A stretch of 34,325 nt of DNA from an uncultured Bacteroidota bacterium (GTDB lineage: Bacteria > Bacteroidota > Bacteroidia > Bacteroidales > P3): contig CACWPQ010000006.1 of the NCBI GenBank assembly GCA_902762805.1, positions 128,695-163,019 of the forward strand, read 5' to 3'. Under the pieces are notes generated by a model that was not told the origin of the DNA, did not search any database, and saw nothing but the letters and a program-made list of their open reading frames with translations. This document shows positions 7,293 through 14,406 of the stretch, one piece after another. The position numbers and the translations under genes are program-made. The number at the start of each line of letters is the position of its first letter. The first letter of the stretch is position 1.

Positions 7293-9287
7293 TCATAATT
7301 CCATTCGGAATTGCTCCTGCGTCAGAAGGTCTTCCCGGCCCTCCCGGAACCGTGTTATCTGCCATTCGTCGCCACGCAGCACGGGCAGGTAGAACAGCTG
7401 CCCCGTGAGGCGCGAGCAGTGCAGGTAGCACTCCTTCAGCACCCTCACCTTCTCCTTGTACTCTTCCGTATCGAACATCTTGCCTTGTGATGCATTGACG
7501 CTCTTCACCTCGAACAAGTGTATCCTCCCCTGCCGGTCGCGCATCACGAAGTCGGGGTACGAGGCGTGTATGCCCGACTGGTAATATTCGAACCTGATAG
7601 CCGAGCCGGCCAGGTAGTTCTTCCCCCATAGATAGCGGTCCCCGCTGTCGGGCAGCCTCTCGTCGCCTGTGCGCATCATGGCTTTGTGCGAAAGCTCTTT
7701 TAGGATCTCCGCCCATTCTCGTTCGGCTTCGCTGTCGAACGAGAAGCGGTCACGCCCGTCGCGCCGTCGCCACACCCAGTCGCCGATGCTCGCGTAGTGC
7801 TCGTTGTCGGTGTAGAACGAGGCTACCGGCAGCGACACCGTCCCCTCGCGCACCACCATGCTCTTCTCGTAGTCGCAGATATGGCTCGTGTACGCCTTCT
7901 CCACCTTGCCGATATTCTCCACGAAGTGCCACCAGCGTCCGCTGTGGCCGTCGGCATACTGGTAGCAAAGCCGCTGCACATGCTCGTCGGCACGTTGCAG
8001 CCGGCGGTAGAGGGCGAACACGGAGGCATGGGTAACATCCTCCTTGATGCCACCGAGCATCGTCCCGGCGTCGAACTCCTTGCTTTCGGTCGGGGGGAGC
8101 AACATGGTGGTCTTCACCTGCAGCCGTGGCGGTATCTCCTCCTTGCTGGCCAGGCGCACGGCCATCGTCCGGCGCATCCGTTCGGGCGGCAAGCCCCACA
8201 CCCAGGCGGTGGTGGCCAGCTGCTGCGCCTCGGGGGTGAGCCGCTCGTAGTCGGCCAGCCTCGGGTTGCGGCGCACGCGCCCCATCACCTGCTCGTCGAG
8301 TTGTTTGCTGGTGGTGTCGCGCACCTGGTAGAGCATGCAGGCCCGCGGTATGTCCCACCCCTCGCTAATCACCATCTTGAACACGATGACGTCCACCGTC
8401 GCGCTGTCCCCCTTGGCATAGTCTTTCCACCGGCCCACGGGCAGCCGCCCCACCTTGTCGTTGGTGCGGCAGTCTTTCTCCTTGTCCACAATGAGCATCC
8501 ACTTCAACTGCTGGTGCTGCGCCAGCCGCTCCTCTATGCTTCGCAGCTCCTCGGCGGCTTTCTGCTTGTTCGAAATCTGGATGATAAGGCAGGGGTTCAC
8601 CCCCAGCAGGTCGCGGTACATCGGCTGTATCTCCTCCAGCTTGCGCAGCGCGTCTTCCACCGTGTCGTCGGCGCTCCCCATCTCCACATGCTTGATGAGG
8701 GCGGCGCGCACGGCCTCCTCGTCGCTGATCTCCACGTCGGGGTGCTGCCCGCGCCGCAGGTTGGGCGTGGCGGAGAAGTTGACAACCTTGCTGAAAAATC
8801 CCGAGGCCAGGTTGTCCAGGTTGTTGGTGGCCTGGTGGCACTCGTCCTTGACCAGGTAGACCGGATGCCCGCCAACCATCACCGTGTCCATCAGCCACTC
8901 CTGCATCGCTCCCTGCATCAGGCGCCCGCCCCGCTTGTAGAGGTCGCGCGGAAGCACGTAGACGTTGTACCCCTCCGGAATGAAGAGGCGCTCTTCGCTC
9001 CCCACCTCCGTGTTGATCAGGTAGGGGCGCAGGGTGGGGAAGGTGCCGTCGGCACCCAGACGCCGGAACTGCTCGTGGTTCTGCTCCGCCAGGCCTCCCT
9101 TCGAGAGGGTGCTCACCAGGAACACCACCTCGCCGTGCTGCTCCAGCACCCGGCTCATCATGTCGGCCATCATGCGCGTCTTGCCGCTGCCCGTGGGGGC
9201 TCGGAAAGTCAGCTCGCTGCGGCTGGGCAGCAACTCCACCAGCCGCGACACGGCGCGCAGCTGCAGCTCTTTCGCTTCCTGTGTCAT
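7293..9287 (-). CDS. Type III restriction enzyme, Res subunit
   Basis: A 664-residue ATP-dependent restriction subunit. The start at 9287 (MTQEAKELQL) overlaps the mod stop by 4 bases (ATGA); the longer open frame upstream overlaps mod and is unlikely. SF2 helicase motifs appear in order: Walker A APTGSGKT (30-37), DECH box (148-151), SAT in NFSATPN (172-174), and motif VI QVMGRVRR (333-340). The C-terminal nuclease has the PD-D...ExK arrangement: D579 in YPDF, E593 and K595 in FEVKSV. Type III Res proteins are often 850-1000 residues, so this one is compact but keeps both activities. It needs the Mod subunit for recognition and cuts DNA with unmethylated sites. It appears intact. Confidence 0.92.
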   Translation of the reverse strand: MTQEAKELQLRAVSRLVELLPSRSELTFRAPTGSGKTRMMADMMSRVLEQHGEVVFLVSTLSKGGLAEQNHEQFRRLGADGTFPTLRPYLINTEVGSEERLFIPEGYNVYVLPRDLYKRGGRLMQGAMQEWLMDTVMVGGHPVYLVKDECHQATNNLDNLASGFFSKVVNFSATPNLRRGQHPDVEISDEEAVRAALIKHVEMGSADDTVEDALRKLEEIQPMYRDLLGVNPCLIIQISNKQKAAEELRSIEERLAQHQQLKWMLIVDKEKDCRTNDKVGRLPVGRWKDYAKGDSATVDVIVFKMVISEGWDIPRACMLYQVRDTTSKQLDEQVMGRVRRNPRLADYERLTPEAQQLATTAWVWGLPPERMRRTMAVRLASKEEIPPRLQVKTTMLLPPTESKEFDAGTMLGGIKEDVTHASVFALYRRLQRADEHVQRLCYQYADGHSGRWWHFVENIGKVEKAYTSHICDYEKSMVVREGTVSLPVASFYTDNEHYASIGDWVWRRRDGRDRFSFDSEAEREWAEILKELSHKAMMRTGDERLPDSGDRYLWGKNYLAGSAIRFEYYQSGIHASYPDFVMRDRQGRIHLFEVKSVNASQGKMFDTEEYKEKVRVLKECYLHCSRLTGQLFYLPVLRGDEWQITRFREGREDLLTQEQFRMEL

Positions 9288-10864
9288 CGCTGGTCGGCCT
9301 CCATCCGACGGGCCCGCCATTCCCGGTCGCCCTCGAGGCTCACCTGCGTGGGTTCGAAGTTGCGACACACCCAGTCCACCTTTTTCTCCATGCGCTCGAA
9401 CCGCCGCTCCCCGTAGAGCGTCTCGTCAATCACGTCGAAGGCCGACTGCCCGGGCCGCTCGTTGAAGTCGGCCACCGTGGCGATGTCCGCCACCTCGAGG
9501 CTGCCGCCGTAGGGCTGGTTCTTCTGCGCCCAGGCGAAGTCGCACTTGCCATCGTAGCACTCGCCCGTCATCACCCTCTTCAGCCGCTTGGCCGTCACGT
9601 CGTGCGCAATACCTTTCGGCGTGGTGTCCGTCACCTCGTTGCGCTGGCAGAGGATAAAGCGACGGTTGCCGCCGTCCTGTCGGTTCAACTCCAACACCGC
9701 CTGCCCTGTGGTCCCGCTGCCGGCAAAGAAGTCCAGCACCAGTGCATCCTTGACACCATACAAAGAGCACAACCTCTGTATCAGTCTGGTAGGCTTTGGA
9801 TAGGGAAATACAAAATTGTCGCCAAATATACTTTTCAAGTCCTTCGTCGCATCCTGTGAGTGCCCCACTTCTGTATATTTCCATATCGTCATTGGGGTCA
9901 TGCCCTGCTTTACTTCGGACAGATATTTCTTGACGGCAGGGGTGCTATCACCATCTTCTCCAAACCAAATACGTCCATCTGACACCATCTCATCAAACCT
10001 ATCTTTGCTGTAAACCCAACACCGTCCACTTGCTGGCACTACTCTTCTCCCACTTGGCAAAACAATCTCATATACTTTCTCTTCAACAGCAGGACCGACT
10101 GTACAATCAGCTGCTTTCCATACCCCACGAGGGTCATTATCTGGGTTTGAATATCTATTATTCGCCTCTTCGGTTCTTGGCAACCCGTTACATACTGCTT
10201 GGTCTATGTTCTTTGCAAAACACAATACATAGTCATGGCTTTCAGAAAAGTGTTTTTTCAAGTTGACTGGAGCATAGGCTCTTTCCCATATCACTGTCGC
10301 AATGAAATTCCTCTCCCCAAACACATCATCGAAGAGGCACTTGACGTAGGCCTGGTTGCGGTCGTCGATGGAGCAGAAGATGACGCCGCTGTCGCTCAGC
10401 AGCTGCCGCGCCAGCATCAGGCGCGGGTGCAGCATCGAGAGCAGGTTGTCGCGCGTGATGGCGTTCTCATAGTTCGTCTCGGCAAACTCCCCCATGCTGT
10501 CCTTGCCATACGGCGGGTCGATATAGATGACGTCCACCTGCCCGCGGTACTGGATGAGCAGATTTTGAAGGGCGTGCAGGTTGTCGCCGATAATCAGGCG
10601 GTGGGGGGTCTCGCCGTCGCCGAACGAGAGCGCCTTGTTGCGGCGCAGGTAGTGGATCTCCGGCGTGGGGCGCTCGAGCCGCTTGTCGAAATGGAGGCCC
10701 GTGCGTTTGTAGGTGGTGCCGAGCGAGGCAATCATCACCGCCTCGTTGTCGTCGACGGCCTGCATAATGAGCCTCTCCAGCAGGGCGGCATTGGTGGGTT
10801 CCAGAATGTGGTCGGCCACCCTCCGCCGAAGGTCGGCCACCAGCTCTTCGCGTGTCTTGTTCAT
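9284..10864 (-). CDS. Type III DNA methyltransferase, Mod subunit
   Basis: A 526-residue adenine-N6 or cytosine-N4 methyltransferase that recognises the site and protects host DNA. The catalytic motif DPPY (116-119, in VDVIYIDPPYG) precedes the AdoMet-binding motif FAGSGTTG (380-387). This is the beta-class order typical of type III Mod. The region between them (about residues 185-372, bases 9745-10320) is the target-recognition domain and has a much lower GC content than the rest of the gene. Examples: 20 of 60 bases are G or C at 10201-10260 and 22 of 60 at 9781-9840, against 40 of 60 at 9421-9480 and 38 of 60 at 10561-10620. This suggests exchange of the recognition domain. The stop overlaps the res start. 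No simple-sequence repeat that could cause phase variation is visible. Confidence 0.93.
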   Translation of the reverse strand: MNKTREELVADLRRRVADHILEPTNAALLERLIMQAVDDNEAVMIASLGTTYKRTGLHFDKRLERPTPEIHYLRRNKALSFGDGETPHRLIIGDNLHALQNLLIQYRGQVDVIYIDPPYGKDSMGEFAETNYENAITRDNLLSMLHPRLMLARQLLSDSGVIFCSIDDRNQAYVKCLFDDVFGERNFIATVIWERAYAPVNLKKHFSESHDYVLCFAKNIDQAVCNGLPRTEEANNRYSNPDNDPRGVWKAADCTVGPAVEEKVYEIVLPSGRRVVPASGRCWVYSKDRFDEMVSDGRIWFGEDGDSTPAVKKYLSEVKQGMTPMTIWKYTEVGHSQDATKDLKSIFGDNFVFPYPKPTRLIQRLCSLYGVKDALVLDFFAGSGTTGQAVLELNRQDGGNRRFILCQRNEVTDTTPKGIAHDVTAKRLKRVMTGECYDGKCDFAWAQKNQPYGGSLEVADIATVADFNERPGQSAFDVIDETLYGERRFERMEKKVDWVCRNFEPTQVSLEGDREWRARRMEADQR

Positions 10865-11323
10865 GGTGCTGCGCGGTTTACTGTTCGTTTCTAGCGCGGC
10901 TGCCTATCGAGGTGTGTGGGCGGGATACAAAAAAGGCGACGAGGCAATCGGTTCTTTGCTCATCGTCTTTCAGGGCATCCCCATGCCCACACCACTAATA
11001 AGCAGACCTACGCCTCGTGCGCAGACATCATGCTTATTCGTTGTGGTGTTCTTGCTATTGGGGGATTTTAGAAAGACTCGAATATCAGCAAACGCTATGG
11101 TTATGTTATTGTTCTGTTTTCTGTTCTGTCTGTTTCGTTGTCGGTTTTTGTTGCTTTGTCACTTGCTTTGCTGCAATTATTGCAGCCGATAATATTATTA
11201 TACACCTTATTATGAGTGCGTTATGCATGTTCGCACCCTTGTGGCGATACTGCAAATTTACAAAAAAACACCAACTTGTACACACCCTCGTCCAAAAAAA
11301 ATATTTCTTCGATGCCTTTTCAC
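10865..11323. other. AT-rich gap upstream of mod
   Basis: About 460 bases without a convincing gene on either strand. On the minus strand a TAAATTTG (11253-11260) fits the TAnnTTTG promoter element and could drive mod, but would leave a leader of nearly 390 bases. A 19-codon minus-strand frame (MSKEPIAS...) near 10902-10961 is too short to support. The stretch 11091-11220 is rich in T and poor in start codons. It may be the remains of the sequence into which, or with which, the restriction cassette arrived. Confidence 0.4.
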
Positions 11324-11412
11324 CCTCCTAGCATGGAAGAAGAGAGGAAGAAGAGGATGCTTCTTATGTGCTGATAGTCAGCTAAATAAAAACGGCCGAA
11401 ATTCGGCCGTTT
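11324..11412. repeat. 89-bp direct repeat, copy B (downstream of rlmD)
   Basis: The second copy of the repeat at 7189-7277, in the same orientation 4135 bp away, with the same length and no gaps. Its centre reads GCTGATAGTCAGC, a perfect 5-bp inverted repeat around a 3-base centre; copy A has a slightly imperfect version. It lies immediately 3' of the rlmD gene, as copy A lies 3' of res. Confidence 0.85.
11390..11412. terminator. Terminator hairpin downstream of rlmD
   Basis: The same inverted repeat as at 7255-7277 (AAACGGCCGAA / TTCGGCCGTTT), with T-rich sequence on both sides, so it could work in both directions. It is 65 bases past the rlmD stop codon on the minus strand. Confidence 0.75.
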
Positions 11413-11476
11413 TTCCTCTTTTTGTCAAAAAAATGTGCAGTTTTTGCCTGTTGGCTAGCCTGCTGATTGTCAACAG

Positions 11477-12907
11477 TTAAGCCTTTAGTACCAGTTCGGC
11501 CACGTTTTCCACGTGGTGGGTGTGGGGGAACATGTCCACCGGCTGTATGCGGCGCACCTCGTAGCGGGCCGACAGCATCTGCAGGTCGCGTGCCTGGGTG
11601 GCTGGATTACAGCTCACGTACACTATCTTCCTCGGCGCCGCCTCCAACAGTTGCTGCACCACCTTCTCGTGCATCCCCGCCCGCGGGGGGTCGGTCACCA
11701 CTACGTCAGGGCGTCCGTTGGCCGCAATGAACTGCTGCGTAAGCACTTGCGCCATGTCGCCGGCGTGGAACGAAGTATTATCGAACCCATTCAGCTTCGC
11801 GTTCACTTTGGCGTCCGCTATCGCCTCCTCCACATACTCGATGCCCACCACCTTCCGGCACATCGACGCCAGAAACAGGGCGATGGTACCCGTGCCGGTA
11901 TAGAGGTCGTAAAGGGTGTCAGTGGGTTGCAACTCAGCAAGTTCTGCCACATAACTGTAGAGCCGTTGCGCTTGCGCCGAGTTGGTCTGGTAGAACGACT
12001 TGGGGTTGATGATGAACCGCAGAGCCGGCCGCCCGGCATACCCTTCCATCCGCTCCTCGATGTGGTCGGCACCGCGATAGGTGTGCACCTCGAGGTCGGA
12101 GTATGAGTCGTTCATCTTTTGGTTGATAATGTATTGAAGCGAAGTGATTTGTGGGAATTTCTCGTGCAGCATGTCCAGCATCGGCAGCAGGGGTGCGGTG
12201 TCTTCAGAGGCGATGATGGCGATCACCATCCAGTCGCCCGCCGACGTGTTGCGTATAACCAGGTTGCGCAGGTAGCCCGTGTGGTTGCGTATATCGTAGA
12301 ATTCCAGTCCGTTGGCCTCGGCATAGTCCCTCACTGCCAGGCGGATTTCGTTGCTCGGGTCGGCTTGCAGGGCGCAGTGCTCGATGGGCAGCACCTTGTC
12401 GAACACCTGCGGTATGTGGAAGCCCAGCCCCCCGTTGGGGTGCGGGTCGTTGCCCTCGGCCAGCTGTTCGGCTGTCCGCCATGCACGGTTGGAGAAGGTG
12501 AATTCCAGCTTGTTGCGATAGTAGTTCGTCCGTTCCGAGCCGCATATCGGGCGCATGCCCGAGCAGTCTACCGCGCCGAGCCGCTCTAGGTTGTCGCGCA
12601 CCTGACGCTGCTTGGCTTCCAGCTGCGCTTCATAGCTCATTGTCTGCCACTTGCATCCGCCGCATACACTAAAGTGCGGGCACAGCGGCTCCACGCGTAG
12701 GGGTGAATAGCTGTGGAACTTCACAGCCCGCCCCTCGGCGTAGTTCTTCTTCTTTTTACATAGTTGTATGTCCACCACGTCGCCGGGCACCACGAATGGC
12801 ACGAACACCACCAGCCCGTCCACCCGCGCCACCGCCATGCCCTCGGCTCCGGCGTCGGCTATCGTCACTTCCGTCAGCAACGGCAAATCCTTCTTTCTGC
12901 GTCCCAT
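11477..12907 (-). CDS. rlmD: 23S rRNA (uracil-5-)-methyltransferase, RlmD/RumA family
   Basis: A 476-residue cytosolic AdoMet-dependent RNA m5U methyltransferase. The N-terminal TRAM domain (about 10-68, VPFVVPGDVVDI) binds RNA. The 4Fe-4S cluster ligands are C76, C82 and C85 (CPHFSVCGGC) with C178 (IEHCAL). The AdoMet site is YDLYTGTGTIALFLA, DPPRAGMHEKV follows, and the catalytic nucleophile is C433 in VYVSCNPATQARD. Family members modify 23S rRNA U1939 or, in some bacteria, U747 or both; the exact site cannot be told from sequence alone. The gene ends before the repeat-borne terminator at 11390-11412. Upstream lies the rpmH terminator, so it is likely transcribed separately. The length is normal. 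Confidence 0.93.
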   Translation of the reverse strand: MGRRKKDLPLLTEVTIADAGAEGMAVARVDGLVVFVPFVVPGDVVDIQLCKKKKNYAEGRAVKFHSYSPLRVEPLCPHFSVCGGCKWQTMSYEAQLEAKQRQVRDNLERLGAVDCSGMRPICGSERTNYYRNKLEFTFSNRAWRTAEQLAEGNDPHPNGGLGFHIPQVFDKVLPIEHCALQADPSNEIRLAVRDYAEANGLEFYDIRNHTGYLRNLVIRNTSAGDWMVIAIIASEDTAPLLPMLDMLHEKFPQITSLQYIINQKMNDSYSDLEVHTYRGADHIEERMEGYAGRPALRFIINPKSFYQTNSAQAQRLYSYVAELAELQPTDTLYDLYTGTGTIALFLASMCRKVVGIEYVEEAIADAKVNAKLNGFDNTSFHAGDMAQVLTQQFIAANGRPDVVVTDPPRAGMHEKVVQQLLEAAPRKIVYVSCNPATQARDLQMLSARYEVRRIQPVDMFPHTHHVENVAELVLKA

Positions 12908-12933
12908 TTACTTGATACTTAGTGTTGTAAAAC

Positions 12934-12965
12934 AAAAAAAGAAGTATCGTCTGTACTTCTTTTTT
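12934..12965 (-). terminator. rpmH terminator
   Basis: GAAGTA and TACTTC form a stem, extended by A and T runs (AAAAAAAGAAGTA, then TACTTCTTTTTT) around a 7-base loop. On the minus strand it ends in a T run. It lies 43 bases after the rpmH stop and before rlmD. Confidence 0.8.
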
Positions 12966-13007
12966 CTCTTGCCATGCCTTAACAGGCCCCACTTGCGGTG
13001 GAGCGGC

Positions 13008-13154
13008 TTACATTTCGTCCGAAACGGTCAGTCTCTTTCTGCCTTTTCTGCGACGTGCGGCCAGCACTTTTCTACCGTTGGCGGTCGACATTCTCTTGCG
13101 GAAACCGTGCTTGTTGGCTCTTTTTCTCGTGGAAGGTTGGAATGTTCTTTTCAT
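13008..13154 (-). CDS. rpmH: 50S ribosomal protein L34
   Basis: A 48-residue, very basic protein of the large ribosomal subunit. The reverse strand reads [18 protein letters not shown], then [18 protein letters not shown] and [12 protein letters not shown]. The first half is the diagnostic L34 signature (KRTFQPS..KR...HGFR.RM.T..GR.VL..RR.KGR). The length is typical. The start ATG at 13154 is the only possible one. A TACTTTTG promoter element lies 25 bases upstream and a strong terminator downstream, so it is a single-gene unit. It is divergent from the TPR-like/secG operon. The assignment is secure. Confidence 0.97.
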   Translation of the reverse strand: MKRTFQPSTRKRANKHGFRKRMSTANGRKVLAARRRKGRKRLTVSDEM

Positions 13155-13178
13155 CTTTTTAACTCAATTTTGGAGGTG

Positions 13179-13186
13179 CAAAAGTA
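13179..13186 (-). promoter_or_regulatory. -7 promoter element of rpmH
   Basis: On the minus strand this reads TACTTTTG, an exact TAnnTTTG match 25 bases before the rpmH start. No clear TTTG is present at the usual -33 distance. Confidence 0.55.
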
Positions 13187-13296
13187 CACATTTTTTTCAA
13201 CATGGCAATGAAAAATTATTGTGCGGTAAAAATATTTCCACACAAGATACTGTGTTAGTGCGATTTGTATATGTAAAATAAATTCTTTTCCCTACG

Positions 13297-13320
13297 TTTG
13301 AAAAATTATTTGTACCTTTG
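13297..13320 (+). promoter_or_regulatory. Candidate promoter of the TPR-like/secG operon
   Basis: TACCTTTG (13313-13320) matches the Bacteroidota -7 element, 60 bases before the gene start. The only upstream TTTG (13297-13300) is 12 bases away, shorter than the usual 19-20, so the -33 part is doubtful. Confidence 0.45.
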
Positions 13321-13379
13321 CATTTCCAATTTCGACTGTGAAGAAATGTTAAAATTGGCAAAGTTTTAAACAGCACAAT

Positions 13380-14042
13380 ATGGATAAAAAGGAGTTTGTC
13401 GACCTGGTGTCACATCCGAGCATTTTCTCCTCGCAGGACCGCGGATGGCTCAAAGCCCAGCTTTCGCGCTACCCCTATTCGTCGGTCGTCCGCACCTTGG
13501 CCCTCTTGGCCGACCACGCCCACGGCTACGACACCGATGTCGACCGCCGCGCCGCTGCCCTCTCGGTCTGCGATGCCGCTGCTCTCGATGCCCTCCTCGC
13601 TTCGGCCACCCAACGCCCCCACTCCGAACCCGCTCCGACCCAACCCCACCCCAACTCCGAGTCCACTCCCACTCCTCCCCAGACCGATCTGGACCCCGAA
13701 CCTCCCGCATCAGATATCCTGAACGAAATCAACACCTTCCGTGAAGTTTCGTTCAAAACAGCTCCCAAAAGCGAAATCTTGTCCAATTTTCTCCAAACCG
13801 ATGCTCAAGAGGAAGAGAAAAAGCCTGCCAAACCGAGGACATTGTCGGTTCTCGACGACAAAAAAAGCCTTCAGGTAGACGCTTCGTTGGGAACTGAAAC
13901 TCTGGCAGTTATACTCGAGCAGCAGGGCAAATTCGACAAAGCCCTCGCAATTTATAAGAATTTGTTGGCGCGTAATCCCGAAAAAAGTAGTATTTTTGCA
14001 CCCCGAATTGAGAAATTAGAACAGCAAATCAACAGCAAATAA
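13380..14042 (+). CDS. TPR-like protein preceding secG (uncharacterised)
   Basis: A 220-residue protein with no signal peptide. Residues 1-80 are a helical domain (FVDLVSHPSIFSSQDRGWLKAQLSRYPYSS). A low-complexity linker rich in Pro, Ser and Thr follows at about 80-112. The C-terminus (about 165-215) has a single tetratricopeptide-like unit: TETLAVILEQQGKFDKALAIYKNL, then LARNPEKSSIFAPRIEKLEQQ. The same arrangement (helical N-terminus, disordered middle, one TPR-like unit, directly before secG) is what I recall from many Bacteroidota. It may act in the secretion or envelope-assembly context, but no function is established. The gap to secG is 10 bases, so they are almost certainly co-transcribed. 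Confidence 0.8.
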   Translation: MDKKEFVDLVSHPSIFSSQDRGWLKAQLSRYPYSSVVRTLALLADHAHGYDTDVDRRAAALSVCDAAALDALLASATQRPHSEPAPTQPHPNSESTPTPPQTDLDPEPPASDILNEINTFREVSFKTAPKSEILSNFLQTDAQEEEKKPAKPRTLSVLDDKKSLQVDASLGTETLAVILEQQGKFDKALAIYKNLLARNPEKSSIFAPRIEKLEQQINSK

Positions 14043-14052
14043 TAGTAAGAAC

Positions 14053-14391
14053 ATGTATACAGTTATTGTCATCCTGATTATCATTGTGGCCATCCTTCTG
14101 GCCGGTGTCGTCCTCATTCAGAACTCCAAGGGTGGTGGCCTTGCTGCCAATTTCCAGGCACCCCAGCAGGTGCTCGGCGCCCGCCAGACGGCCGACTTCC
14201 TCGAGAAGGCCACCTGGTGGCTCGCAGGCATCATGATTGTCCTCTGCCTCATCGCCACAATGAGCATCCACCGCGGCACCGCCGAAGACCCGATGCAGAC
14301 CGAAGTCCAGGTCGGTGACTTCAGCCCCGTGCAGCAGCAGGCTCCCGCCGCCACCGTGCCGGTCGAGATTCCCGCCCAGGAAGCCGAATAA
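14053..14391 (+). CDS. secG: Protein translocase subunit SecG
   Basis: A 112-residue inner-membrane protein, part of the SecYEG channel. Two hydrophobic helices lie at about 3-24 (VIVILIIIVAILLAGVVLI) and 55-73 (WWLAGIMIVLCLIATMSI). The family loop QNSKGGGLAANF sits between them, followed by a region with LGARQTADFLEKATWW. After the second helix is a hydrophilic tail rich in Glu, Gln, Pro and Ala of about 40 residues, longer than in E. coli SecG; such tails are common in this phylum. It follows the TPR-like gene by 10 bases and precedes the helicase gene by 15 bases. Confidence 0.93.
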   Translation: MYTVIVILIIIVAILLAGVVLIQNSKGGGLAANFQAPQQVLGARQTADFLEKATWWLAGIMIVLCLIATMSIHRGTAEDPMQTEVQVGDFSPVQQQAPAATVPVEIPAQEAE

Positions 14392-14406
14392 CCCAACCGA
14401 CTAGCC

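Noticed and set aside
7797..9416. A 539-codon open frame opposite res
   Set aside because: Antisense shadow: His/Leu/Val rich with no domain, while res has all helicase motifs.
10713..11480. Plus-strand open frames between mod and rlmD
   Set aside because: The first overlaps mod antisense; the others are low-complexity, lack a credible ribosome-binding site and end in the repeat.
13610..13700. Possible heptamer array in the TPR-like gene
   Set aside because: C- and A-rich Pro/Ser/Thr linker, but I could not fit a steady 7-base period.
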